Shown here piece by piece: positions 22,600-33,200 of a stretch of DNA of 64,000 nucleotides. Location: positions 74,611,471 through 74,675,470 of the forward strand of contig OZ026527.1 in the NCBI GenBank assembly GCA_964019695.1. Direction: 5' to 3'. How positions within the stretch are numbered: position 1 is the stretch's first letter; every line of letters starts with the position of its first letter. Position numbers and translations under genes: made by a program. This DNA is from Loripinus fragilis (lineage: Eukaryota > Mollusca > Bivalvia > Lucinida > Lucinidae). Below the pieces are notes generated by a model. That model was given only the letters and a program-made list of their open reading frames with translations, was not told the DNA's origin and did not search any database.

Positions 22600-24522
22600 T
22601 GCCATATGAGAGACCATATAACATTCTTATTTGTTTTTTGCACTTATGTATAGTCATTTTCTTATTAGGTTAACTATAGGCTAGTAAGTATAATGACGTA
22701 TGTTCACATAAATTGCAAGGGGTTTTCTATATAAAACCCTTAGGTTTCATTTCTAATGACATGGTTTCAAAAAACAGGTTATGATAATCGAGATGATTTT
22801 AATTTTAAAATGCAAAAACTACACAGCATTGCATAAAAATCACAAATATTTTAAAATTGAAAATCCGCAAAACAAAATTCAGCCAAAATGTCCAAACATG
22901 AAAAAAATGCTGTTGAAATATCATTTTAAGAGCAAACATCCAAAATATTTCAATATATGCAATATATTCCAATATATATGCTAGTAAGCTTCATTTCATA
23001 ACGTTACTACTACATGTAAAGTACCTGGGACAGTCTTAATGAAGAGTTGTCCATAAAATGGCAAGAGAAAAGTTTCTAAGACAATGCTATTTTTCCATGG
23101 ATGATTAGTAGTTTCAGCCCTCAAATCATCCGCAAAAATGTTTTTCTCATTGGACAAGTACCGATTTAAAAATATGGGTTAAAAACTCTGTCTCTGCTAT
23201 TCAACATAATTATAGAAAATAGAAAACGTTTTACTGAAGAGCCCGAACTAATCCTTTTGCATACAGTTGTAATTTTACATTTCACACATTATATGAAAAC
23301 GACATGATTGGGCACAGGGGAGGGGGGCGCTGTCAAAATGCTCAAAAACAATTTATCATAAAAATAATTGTGTACAAACCTGTAGTTAATATTAACTTAC
23401 AATGACATGTATCAGGGCTTTAGCTATAATTGAGCATCAAGTGATTAATAGTCTTATTTTTCAACCAAAACATATGTTGTGGGTACTCAAAAGAACAGTC
23501 GAAAGGAGACGATTCTTATAGCATCAAATTATGATTGAAATCTGATGAGTCGGGAAAAAATACAATTTTACGCTCAAAAATCTTTTCATCTAGACTCTGA
23601 TATATACAGTATTTAAACATTACAGGTAATAGTCGGAAGTTAAGGACAGAATGCTTATTTAGAAGGAGCAATGAAATTTTCTAGACCTGAATTTTTTTGT
23701 AAACGCATCATTTTCCTCTACTGTTTTATGCCGCAAACATAATATTTTTAGGTGTTTAGGTGAATACTAGAATACACAATGGCAAAATAAGCATTTTTTT
23801 CAAAATAGTTTTATTTTGCTAGGTGCACTAATTGGAAGAGTTTGATTTAAGCACAAAAAATATAGTTGTCAATCATGCGTTACCCTAGCAGTAGACTATC
23901 AAAAATTTGGGTAGATTGAATATGATAATGTCCGAGGTCCTTTTTCACACCACTGGTGTATTATTAATTATTTTTAACATGGTTTTATATCTCTCCCAGA
24001 CTAGACACATTTAATGTTCGTTGCGTAGCCAGCAAAAAGCGATAAAAATTATATTTTGATAAATATCGCCAGATGTTGTTGCTATGGCAACCGTAAATTC
24101 CTTGGAACATTCAATATATGCATTCAGATATTTAATGCAATTACTAAGCACAATTGAATAGTCATATGACATGATACTTGGTTGATTATTTATTTTCTGA
24201 AATGAAACGTACTTAGTGGGTGGGGTATATTTTTGGGTATTTTTACCCGAAAATGTATCTAATTTCATTTTGTGGAATAAAATTGAAATGTCTCAATTAA
24301 ATTTGATGCATTTAACAAAATATATTCAAACACTTTATTTGCAGCAAATGCACAAGTTGATGTAACTTAAAATGTGTATAATGTTTCCATGGCAATGCTT
24401 ACGCATAGATTTAGGTCACATGTTTGGTTCCTTGGCAACAACAATCTGTACTTTGCATCATTTTTATATTGCATATTCTGAGGCAGTACTATTCATTACA
24501 TACATGTGCCAACTTTGGCTAG
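22600..24522. other. No gene seen
   Basis: AT-rich. An X-box-like GTTGCTATGGCAAC at 24078-24091 is the only motif noted. Open frames at 22781-22984 and 24011-24268 are low-complexity AT products. Confidence 0.5.
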
Positions 24523-26244
24523 TGTACGTTAGCTTGCGTAGAAGATAATATTGATTTCTCTAAATGTCGTAGAGAGATCGCTGCTTCTTTAAATGACTTT
24601 AGTAATCGTTGGTGCAAACGGGAAAATGTTGAACCTGATGCCTTGAAGGAATGGAAGATTAACATTTTTAAAATTATTGATACTCGTATTTCATTTTACT
24701 CTCGTAATACACATCTTTTGCCCCCTAAACCTAAATCTTCTTTTCGTCATCTTAAACGAGGTATCCAGGATTTTCATATGAACTATGTTTTGGTTCCAGC
24801 AGATAAAGCTGCTAACAATGTTGAAGTTGTTTGACGACTGTATTATATTAATACTCTTAAGCGTGAGCTTGTTTACACTAATGCCTATAAACTGCAGCCT
24901 TCTTTAAGTGAAAGGGTGATTGTTGATGGGCATGGTTGTCATACAGCCCTACATTTTGGTGTCAAAGCTAAAGAAAATCAAGACAAAGTTTTTACGTTGT
25001 ACTGGTTACCGAAACTCCATAAAAAACCCTATAAAGCAAGATTTATTGCTAATTCTAGTTCTTGTACGACAACAGAACTTTCTAAATTGTTAACCTCGTG
25101 TCTTACAGCTGTTAAAAAACATGTTATCAAATATTGTGAAAAGGTATATGAGAGATCCGGTAAAAACCTATTTTGGTCTATTAAAAATTCAGGTGAAATT
25201 TTAGATAAACTTAAAGCTAGAGATTTCAATGCGACCAGTTTGTCTACTTATGCTTTTTCTACTCTTTACACTACTTTACCTCATAATTTAATTAAAGATA
25301 AACTTATTGATCTTATTGAATGAACCTTCCAGAGAGAAGGCTCTCCTTACCTTGCATGTAATGACAGAAATGCATTTTTTACTTCAGAAAAACCTAAGAA
25401 ATATCATGCATGGTCGTGTCAAAATGTATGTGATGCGCTGACCTTTTTGTTGGACAACATTTTTATTCGATTTGGCACCAAGCTCTATAGACAAGTAGTT
25501 GGGATTCCTATGGGCACTAATTGTGCTCCCCTGGTTGCAGATTTATTCCTGTTTTGTTATGAGAGGGACTTTATGATGTCTCTTTCTGATGATAAGCAGG
25601 CTGATGTAATTGATGCGTTTAACACTACTTCCAGATATTTGGACGATATTTTAAATATTAATAATGTTTATTTTGATAATATGGTTAGTCAAATATACCC
25701 TTCAGAGCTCCAACTTAATAAAGCCAATGCCTCTGATACCGAAGCCGCATTTTTAGACTTGCATTTGTCAATTTCTAATGATATTGTTTCTACCAAAATT
25801 TATGATAAACGTGACGACTTTGATTTTGAAATTGTCAATTTCCCATTTTTAGATGGTGATGTTCCTCGTTCTACATCCTATGGAGTCTATATCTCTCAAC
25901 TCATTCGTTTTGCTAGAGCATCTAGCTATGTTGCTGACTTCAACACTCGCAATAAATTGTTAACTAAGAAACTTCTTAAACAAGGCTATCGGTATCATAA
26001 ACTTCGCAAAACATTTTCTAAATTTTATAGACGATACTATGATTTGATTTCTAAATTCCAAGTTGGACTTAAATCTCTCTTGCGCCAAGGATTTTCGGAA
26101 CCTGATTTCTATGGTGACTTGGTGTATAAATTGAAGAAGATTGTTGGCTCTAATAATTTTTCAGCGCAGTTCATTAAAATAATTTTTCATTATAAAAAAA
26201 TGGCTATAACATTAATGTATTGCAACAGACTGCATGCTTGGTAG
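24523..26244 (+). pseudogene. Reverse transcriptase of Penelope-like type, two in-frame TGA stops
   Basis: One reading frame of about 573 codons, broken only by TGA at 24832-24834 and 25321-25323. Both sit where related copies suggest tryptophan, so each could be a single TGG to TGA change. Motifs in order: LPKLHKKPYKARFIA (near 24997), STLYTTLPHNLI (near 25255), VGIPMGTNCAPLVADLFLF (25498), and the catalytic YLDDIL (about 25636). The boxes LPKxHK, the T.LYT.LP box and G.PMG....P..A.L resemble Penelope-like enzymes more than LTR or LINE enzymes. No GIY-YIG endonuclease domain is recognisable at the C-terminus. It could instead belong to a related unnamed clade. Confidence 0.7.
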
Positions 26245-26868
26245 TCAACCCAATCACGGTTGGCAACTTTGCTTTCCTCTTTAATTGCACCCGGTGGGTC
26301 GGACTTCAGACTCTATGATGGTTCCGACTTAAAGACTTATCTATTGATGAGATGGTAGGGGCCTGATGCTTTGGCTGTTTGTTGGGCCCACCGGGGTTTA
26401 CCTGTTGGATTTCTTTTGCTCCGGTATTCAGTTTAATTTACTGTTGAGTACTTATCCTTGCTTTATCTCCTTGTTAAATCTTGATTTATATGTTTTAGGA
26501 TATGATGCATTGATAAGTTAGGGGTCTTTCATGCAAACCAAATATCTATGTGTCTGGATCCACATCTGAATTAAGGGTGAGGTTGGCGCCGTTAAACCGG
26601 TTTAAGCCCTCCAGTAAAATATTTTACTGACCATTCCAAGGCGGTACTTCTTTTGTGGATCTTTTATGTTTTTGTTCTGTCTTGTGTTTGCTATGTCTGT
26701 GAGCGTCTGTTTATATGTGCTTTGTGGTCACCTGCTGGGAAAGGGCTGACCTCTTGGCTCTCGTTTGGGGTGTCTTCTGTGAGTTTGTTACTTTCCCATT
26801 GGTATCCTGGGTCAGGTGTGGTACTTGATTGTATCGATTCCTGATCTTTGCACCTTTACTTACTATGT
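26245..26868 (+). mobile_element. Full type-A tail
   Basis: Starts after the stop codon and includes CCTCTTTAATTGCACCCGG, shared with type-B tails. Further features are GGCGCCGTTAAACCGG, TTCCAAGGCGGTACTTC, and the end GTATCGATTCCTGATC. It is the reference copy for the type-A tails elsewhere. Confidence 0.8.
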
Positions 26869-26987
26869 TTCAACTCTCAGCTATTTTGACTGACCCTCGT
26901 ATTTTCAGTATTAGCCCAGCCTAGTATAGAAAATGAGATGTCAAAATATATAATATGATGTGCTGACAATTCATAATTGTTTCTATC

Positions 26988-27224
26988 TTACATTCTAAAT
27001 CCTGGCTTCATAGATGGAAAATGGGTTGAAGCTCCTCCGTATGCAACATACTCTGGTTTGTATATGTTCTTCTGAGCATGGAAGTTGAGTCCTTTTCTGA
27101 CTTTGGTGATGGATCGCCCAATAATAAGATCATTTGCTGTCCCGCGCTCTGGCCAGTTTTGGTAATATATCTGGGAATGCACTGTAAACCCTGGGGCGCT
27201 ACTGTATTCCGTGAACAGGTCGTC
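26988..27224 (-). CDS. GT92 exon 4 (C-terminal, with stop)
   Basis: Acceptor ATTTCATTAG precedes GACGACCTG at 27224. The exon encodes 78 residues, including APGFTVHSQIYYQNWPERG and HFPSMKPGF, then stops. It enters in phase 0, matching exon 3. The sequence is weakly conserved, as is usual for the end of this family. Confidence 0.75.
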   Translation of the reverse strand, partial: DDLFTEYSSAPGFTVHSQIYYQNWPERGTANDLIIGRSITKVRKGLNFHAQKNIYKPEYVAYGGASTHFPSMKPGFRM

Positions 27225-30200
27225 CTAATGAAATATAAGTATTGGTCGAGATAAGCAATTGTTTAGCATAAAAATATCCTAATTTTCATATCGCACCAGG
27301 ATTTGCGGGTTTCGGTGGTTTAGGCTGCTGTCCGTTCTAAGGCGGTCGTTCTGTTGTTGTTGACTTTTTGTTTATTGTTACTCCCATTGCGGGAGTCTGT
27401 AATTGTACTATGTTTTGTTGTGTGTTACTTTATGTCCATTCTAGTATTGCAATCATCTTGATGGGGAAGAGAGAGCTGGATGATTTGCTTAATTTGTCTT
27501 CCTGGTGTCGCGTGATGGTTGAGCGGCTCTTCCTCGCGGTGCCACGGGGTTGTCTGCAGTTTGTGATTGTGGTATTTCCTGATCATACTCACTTACTATT
27601 TTTCAAAGTAAGTAAGGGTGCAAAGATCAGGAATCGATACAATCAAGTACCACACCTGACCCAGGATACCAATGGGAAAGTGAAAAACTCACAGTAGACA
27701 CCACAAACGAGAGCCAAGAGGTCAGCCCTTTCCCAGCAGGTGACCACAAAGCACATATAAAGAGACGCGCACAAAGACATAGCAAACACAAGACAGAACA
27801 AAAACATAAAAGATCCACAAAAGAAGTACCGCCTTGGAACGGTCAGTTAAATATTCTACTGGAGGGCTTAAACCCTTAAAGCGTCTGAAATAAATGATGT
27901 CTGCTAAAGTCATCTGTTGTTCAGTTTTTCCTAACATTATTTAACTAATTTAGATATAGAGGCAAACAGTGTGGACCCAGATCTGACTGATGCTATAGGA
28001 ACATTCTGGTCTGACACTGTTTGTCAAAACGTCTGCGGAAAATTTCTCAGGTGGCAAAAGCGGACAACTATTATTGTGATTGACGCTTAAAGGATCACAT
28101 ATTTTGAGCAGTATATATTGTTTATTTAAAATGAACGACAATTCCTTGTAAAATCATACAATCTGCCATGAAAATAGTGAGTATGATCAGGAAATACCAC
28201 AATCACAAACCGCAGACAACCCCGTGGCACTGCGAGGAAGAGCCGCTCAACCATCACGAGACACCAGGAAGACAAATTAAGCGAAGCAACCAGCTCTCTC
28301 TTCCCCATCAAGATAATTGCAATACTAGAATTGACATAAAGTAACGTGCAACAAAACATAGAGCAATTACAGACTCCCACAATGGGAGTAACAATAAAAG
28401 AGTCAACAACAACAGAACCACCGCCTTAGAACGGACAGCAGCCTAAGCCACCGGGGGGCTAAAATTCATTTTACTGGTACCAAATCTTCGCCCTAGATTC
28501 TGCTAATGTTGAAGTACAAGAATTGTTCAGCTCGCATGGAGGCCATCTAACCAATGCAATGTATCATCATGGAGAAACACTCTTATCAAATTAACACACC
28601 ATGATGAAACAAAGAAAAGGGCTCATGACTCACAGATAGTCAGAGCTAAAGAAAACTTCAAGTTGAGCCACGGTGGGTCTAGCTACAGATAAGCATCAGG
28701 CACCAACCCACCGGTTAAAGCTTAACGTCAGAGCCATCATAGAGTCTGAGGCCTGACCCACCGTCATGCAATTAAAGAGGAAACCATAGCTATAAACCGT
28801 GATTTGGTTTAAAACTAGGCATGCAGACTGTCACATGATATCCAAGTTATATCCAACCCTTATATAACGTTTTACTATCTTTTTGAATTGATCACTAAAA
28901 TTAGGTTTTCCAACAATTCGTTGAAATTCATAGACTAAATCACCATAAAATATAGGTTTGATATGCCTTGTTGCAGAAGAGTTTATACCAATGTTGTATT
29001 TAACAATTAACTCTGAGTGTCTGTGGTAGAATTTAGAAAAAGCTTTTCGAATTTTATGATATCTATAACCTTGTTTTAATAACTTAGCAGTTAAAAATAA
29101 GTTTCTGTTGTTGAAGTCATCAACATTAGAACACACTCTAGCAAAACGAATAAGTTGAGAAATATACACACCATAGGGAGGAGAGCGAGGAACATCTCCA
29201 TCAAGAAAGGAGACATTTACTATTTCAAAATTAAAATCATCCCGTTTATCATAAATTTTATAAGAAACTATGCCATTTTGTTATTGACAAGTTCAAGTCC
29301 AAAAACGGAGCTTCAGTATCAGAAGAATTCGCCTTTAATTTAACTGCAGTTCAGTGGGATATATCTGACCTGCCATTTGTTCAAAATAAGGATTATCAAT
29401 ATTAAGTAAGTCATCTAAATATCTTGAGGTTCAATTATATCAGTTTGATTATTGTAAGACAGAGACAAGATAAAGTCTCTCTCATAACAAAACAAAAACA
29501 AATCTGCAACAAGAGGAGCACAATTAGTACCCATTGGAATACCTACAATTTGTTTAATGAAGCCTGTGTTGGGTATCCTCTTACCATAAATTGTTTTAAT
29601 GACCTATTTCTTGCTGGAATCAAAAACTCATCATGGTCAATTATTCCGAAGTATTTGTAACCAATCAACCTCTCAAACACATCGAACACTATGGCTGTCT
29701 CGTCGCTCCAACACTGGTAGTCTGGAGGGCTAAAACTTCTGTTTACTTCTCCTATAAGATGGAAATAAAAGAAACAGTTGGCTTCATTCAAAAATATATC
29801 CATATCCTTACGAATCAGCAAGTGTTTGTCAAAAAGTAGATAGTTTTCATTTTTGTTCATTAATTTAACCCTTTTAGTGATGAACCCGGATGTTCAGGAG
29901 CTTATGTTTACTGTCAACATGCCTTATTATAGCATTTTGCTTTGTTACTGTATTCTACAGAATGACTAAAATATGTTTAAACCAACCCGGATGTGTCCCT
30001 TTTTATTTCATAAAAAGCCGTGTCGCACGCCATTAGCAGTCATGTTTTAATCGGCAAAAACCCATGTAATTATCAGGCAATTCACGTGCTGCCGATGCAC
30101 GTCTTTTTTACTTTACATAATATATTATACCCATTCTAGGTCGTCACGAAAATCGACGTCATCAACAGTAACGTGCAAAGAAGTTAACTTAAGTTAGTGA

Positions 30201-33200
30201 CGTCAGGATGACGTTTGTCTTTGCTCAGGAACAGGCATTTTTAAAATCTACGAATCCTGCAGGCTTTTGCGCGTCATTATAGGTAATACAAACATGGTCT
30301 TTTCTCGAAGCGTTTTTCCAAAGTTTTAACATGATAAAATGACTTATCAGTTACCTCGCATATTAACTGCAATGTTGCACGTTGCCTGATAAACGTTGTC
30401 TGTCTCACGGCATGTGCCTTTATCAGGTCATGAAGACGTTGCATTTTTTGAATGATGCCGCTAATGACGATGAATCAACACAACAATCGAAATCACGTCA
30501 TAATCGCTAGTTTGAAGAGTGAAACAATTAGGAATACCAGGTTCGCGTCTTTTGATATCAAGTTTACCAGGCTCGGCTTTGAGAACGCAAGTTGAATCGC
30601 TCGGCAAGCCTCGCGATGTCAACAAGCATTCTCAAAGCCTTGCCTGGTAAATTATATATCAAAAGACACTCACCTTGTATTCTCTATATCTCGGCAAGCC
30701 TCGCGATGTCAACAAGCATTCTCAAAGCCTTGCATGGTAAAATTGATATCAAAAGACGCTCACCTAGTATTCTCTATATCTCGGCAAGCCTCACGAATAA
30801 AGCCTTTCCTGGTAAACTTGATATCAAAAGACACTCGCCTAGTATTCTCTATTTATGCAATAATAGTGATCAAACATCGTTTTCTGATACACTAACATCT
30901 GCTAGACCCCTCGGGGTCCAGCAGATGATAAGTAATAGTTATACCATGGGTTGTCCGCCTGTACGTAGATATAGTACACGAGCTTTAGCGAGTGGATTAT
31001 CTTACGTACAGGTTGACAATAATGGTATAATTATTTTAAACTACCTACATCTGTGTAGACCTTGCACACCATTCGGGGTCAAGCAGACGTTACCATGGTA
31101 AAAGTAAGTAATGGTGCAAAGATCAGCCTATGCCACGCCCCAATGAATTTAACGGATACTATTATTTCAACTAGATGTATAGACGATCGTCCAGGAAACA
31201 ATTGTGCGAAGTTTGGTAAAGATGGGCGTCGGTGGTTAACGATTAGTTGTCAATTAAAGCAAAATGTTGACGACGCACAAAGCTCACGTTGAGCTCTGAG
31301 TGTCGGGGCTAAAATAAAATGCTTAAAATGCCACAGAAGTTTCTATTATACTCTTAAAACCTCTTGTAATTTGCTTATTATGAAACCCCTTTGTAACACT
31401 TACCTTCTGCCGCTAGTTCGATATTATGCACTTCTAACAAGCCCACAGATGCATAATATTCTAAAACTTTTCTAGCTGCCTGATTAAGATCATCCAGATA
31501 ATACGTCACAACCTTGTCCACGCCAAGAAACAGGTACGTTTCCATCCATTCTATAATTAGTTCAGGACTCTGGTTCCCATATGCTACCTTGGTACTAAGC
31601 GCTAGTTTTGGTCCCACCTCTACCAGCGGCACAATGGGTTCAAGGTAGGTGACATCTTCCTCTCCACACGTATTTTGATCATGGGTAAAACCTATTCCCT
31701 CTGGGATTCTCCCGGGCTTAGGGTTTTCACAGGTAAAATGACTAGCTGTCAATGCCGTTTTGGGGGACTGCATTTTAATAGAAATAGTTGGTTGTTTGTA
31801 ATAATCATAATTTAGCAAATTCCCAAATCTTACACAGCAGAACTTAGCTTTCTTCAGCCTTCCTACCGTTCCATAAACTTTGACAATATCCCACGTAAAG
31901 TCTGTTGAGCTGTTACCCACTGAAACTCCAAGGATATAAGCTGGACCAAATGGCATCTTGGTAAAGCGAAGTTTTTTCGGATGATGAAGCCATGATTCTA
32001 TAAGAAATTACAATACAAATAGATGACTATTCTAACTTGCTTTTACAACCACTTTTAGTTTAATTTCCTTTTTTATGGGACACTGACATACAACGCAGAC
32101 TCACTGGGTCTCCACTGGTTGCCTACAGTGCGTTGGTTAATTTTGGACAAAATGACAATTACAATCCCAACCCTAAAATTGAAATAAGGCTCGTGAAATT
32201 GTTAAAGATCGGCTGAACTTAGTTAACCCTTTGTATACTGGAAACCCCTAAATGTGTACTTTTGCCAACAGTGAATACCCATATGAAATGCAATTTAATG
32301 CTGCATTTCATCAGGGTCTGCACTGTTTACTAGGATTAAAACAACATTCAGAGACAAAAATGCATCATAATTTAGAATTTTTTTCCTGTGACCCCTTAAA
32401 GTACACGATGGACAGTTCCTAAAAAAAGTTAAAAGATCACTTTGTTTAAATACAGCAATAGGAACCGTGTGCCATGCAAACACGACCACACTTGATAATA
32501 ACCTAGCCAGATAAAATTCCTAAATCTCTGCACATTGAGGGACAAAGGAACCATGTTTCTTCGTGTGTACAGCCAAGGCTAGTTCAGATGTGGTTAATGA
32601 CAAAAAAAATAAGTGAGTATGATCAGGAAATACCAAAATTACACGCTGCAGACCAACCCACGGCACCATGAGGAAGAGCCACAGAACATTTATAGTAACA
32701 ATACATCTGTAAGACAATAATGAAACGCTGAGTAGTTTTGCTTTTATCATTCAAGTCAAAGACTTATAACAGCCTTGACGTTTACCGAGCCAGATATTTG
32801 CTCATTGAAGGGATAGGAACTTGTGTGCATAGCAAATGCTACGATCAGACAGGGTGATTGACAACGCTGAATTGAGTCTGTGCTAGGCATATCATATTGT
32901 TGGTCTTTTCATTAAAATCAATCATATTACCTGTGACGACCAGCCTTGACATTAACCTAGCCAGGTAAAATTTCTTAATCTCTGCTCATTTAGGGGCTAA
33001 GCTACCACGTTTCTTCATGTGTGAAGTCAAGGCTATGACCATCGCAGAATTGAGTCTGTGTTAGGCATACCGTTTTGTTTGTTTTATAATTCCATTCAAA
33101 GACTTAAAACCGCCTTAAGATTAACATAGCCAGATCTTTCTTATGCGGAGGGGGGGGGGGGGGGCTAAGGAACCTTATATGCATAGCAAATGCTACGATC

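Larger units (their letters stand above)
24523..26868 (+). mobile_element. Penelope-like retroelement (type A), nearly intact coding part
   Basis: Coding part 24523-26244 plus a 624-bp tail ending CTGATCTTTGCACC and TTACTTACT. The 5' end is not defined: an in-frame TAG at 24520 precedes the first recognisable protein, so the copy is probably 5'-truncated. Tail sequence from this family is scattered through the window at 1305, 10880, 13795, 27604, 31105 and 47694. Confidence 0.75.

Noticed and set aside
23541..23575. CTGATGAG followed by GGGAAAAA, resembling a hammerhead ribozyme core (such ribozymes occur in Penelope-like elements)
   Set aside because: No helix II can form between CTGATGA and the GAAA box, and no flanking stem I/III pairing was seen. 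Other CTGATGA sites (22206, 58227, and minus-strand sites near 32305 and 58402) likewise lack the GAAA box with proper stems.
26895..26905. CCCTCGTA as the right end of another mariner-like element
   Set aside because: No matching TACGAGGG left end at a sensible distance.
26653..27937. Several 60-75-codon hydrophobic open frames in the tails (for example around 26653 and 27627)
   Set aside because: They are the same non-coding tail sequence read in either orientation at different loci.
29755..29860. Upstream extension of GT92 exon 3 to an ATG at 29860
   Set aside because: The frame is open, but a strong polypyrimidine tract and AG lie at 29752-29753 and give the only intron phase that fits exon 2.
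30592..31101. 169-codon open frame with 30-residue repeats
   Set aside because: Explained by a 90-bp tandem repeat whose period is divisible by three; no start context, splice sites or family resemblance.
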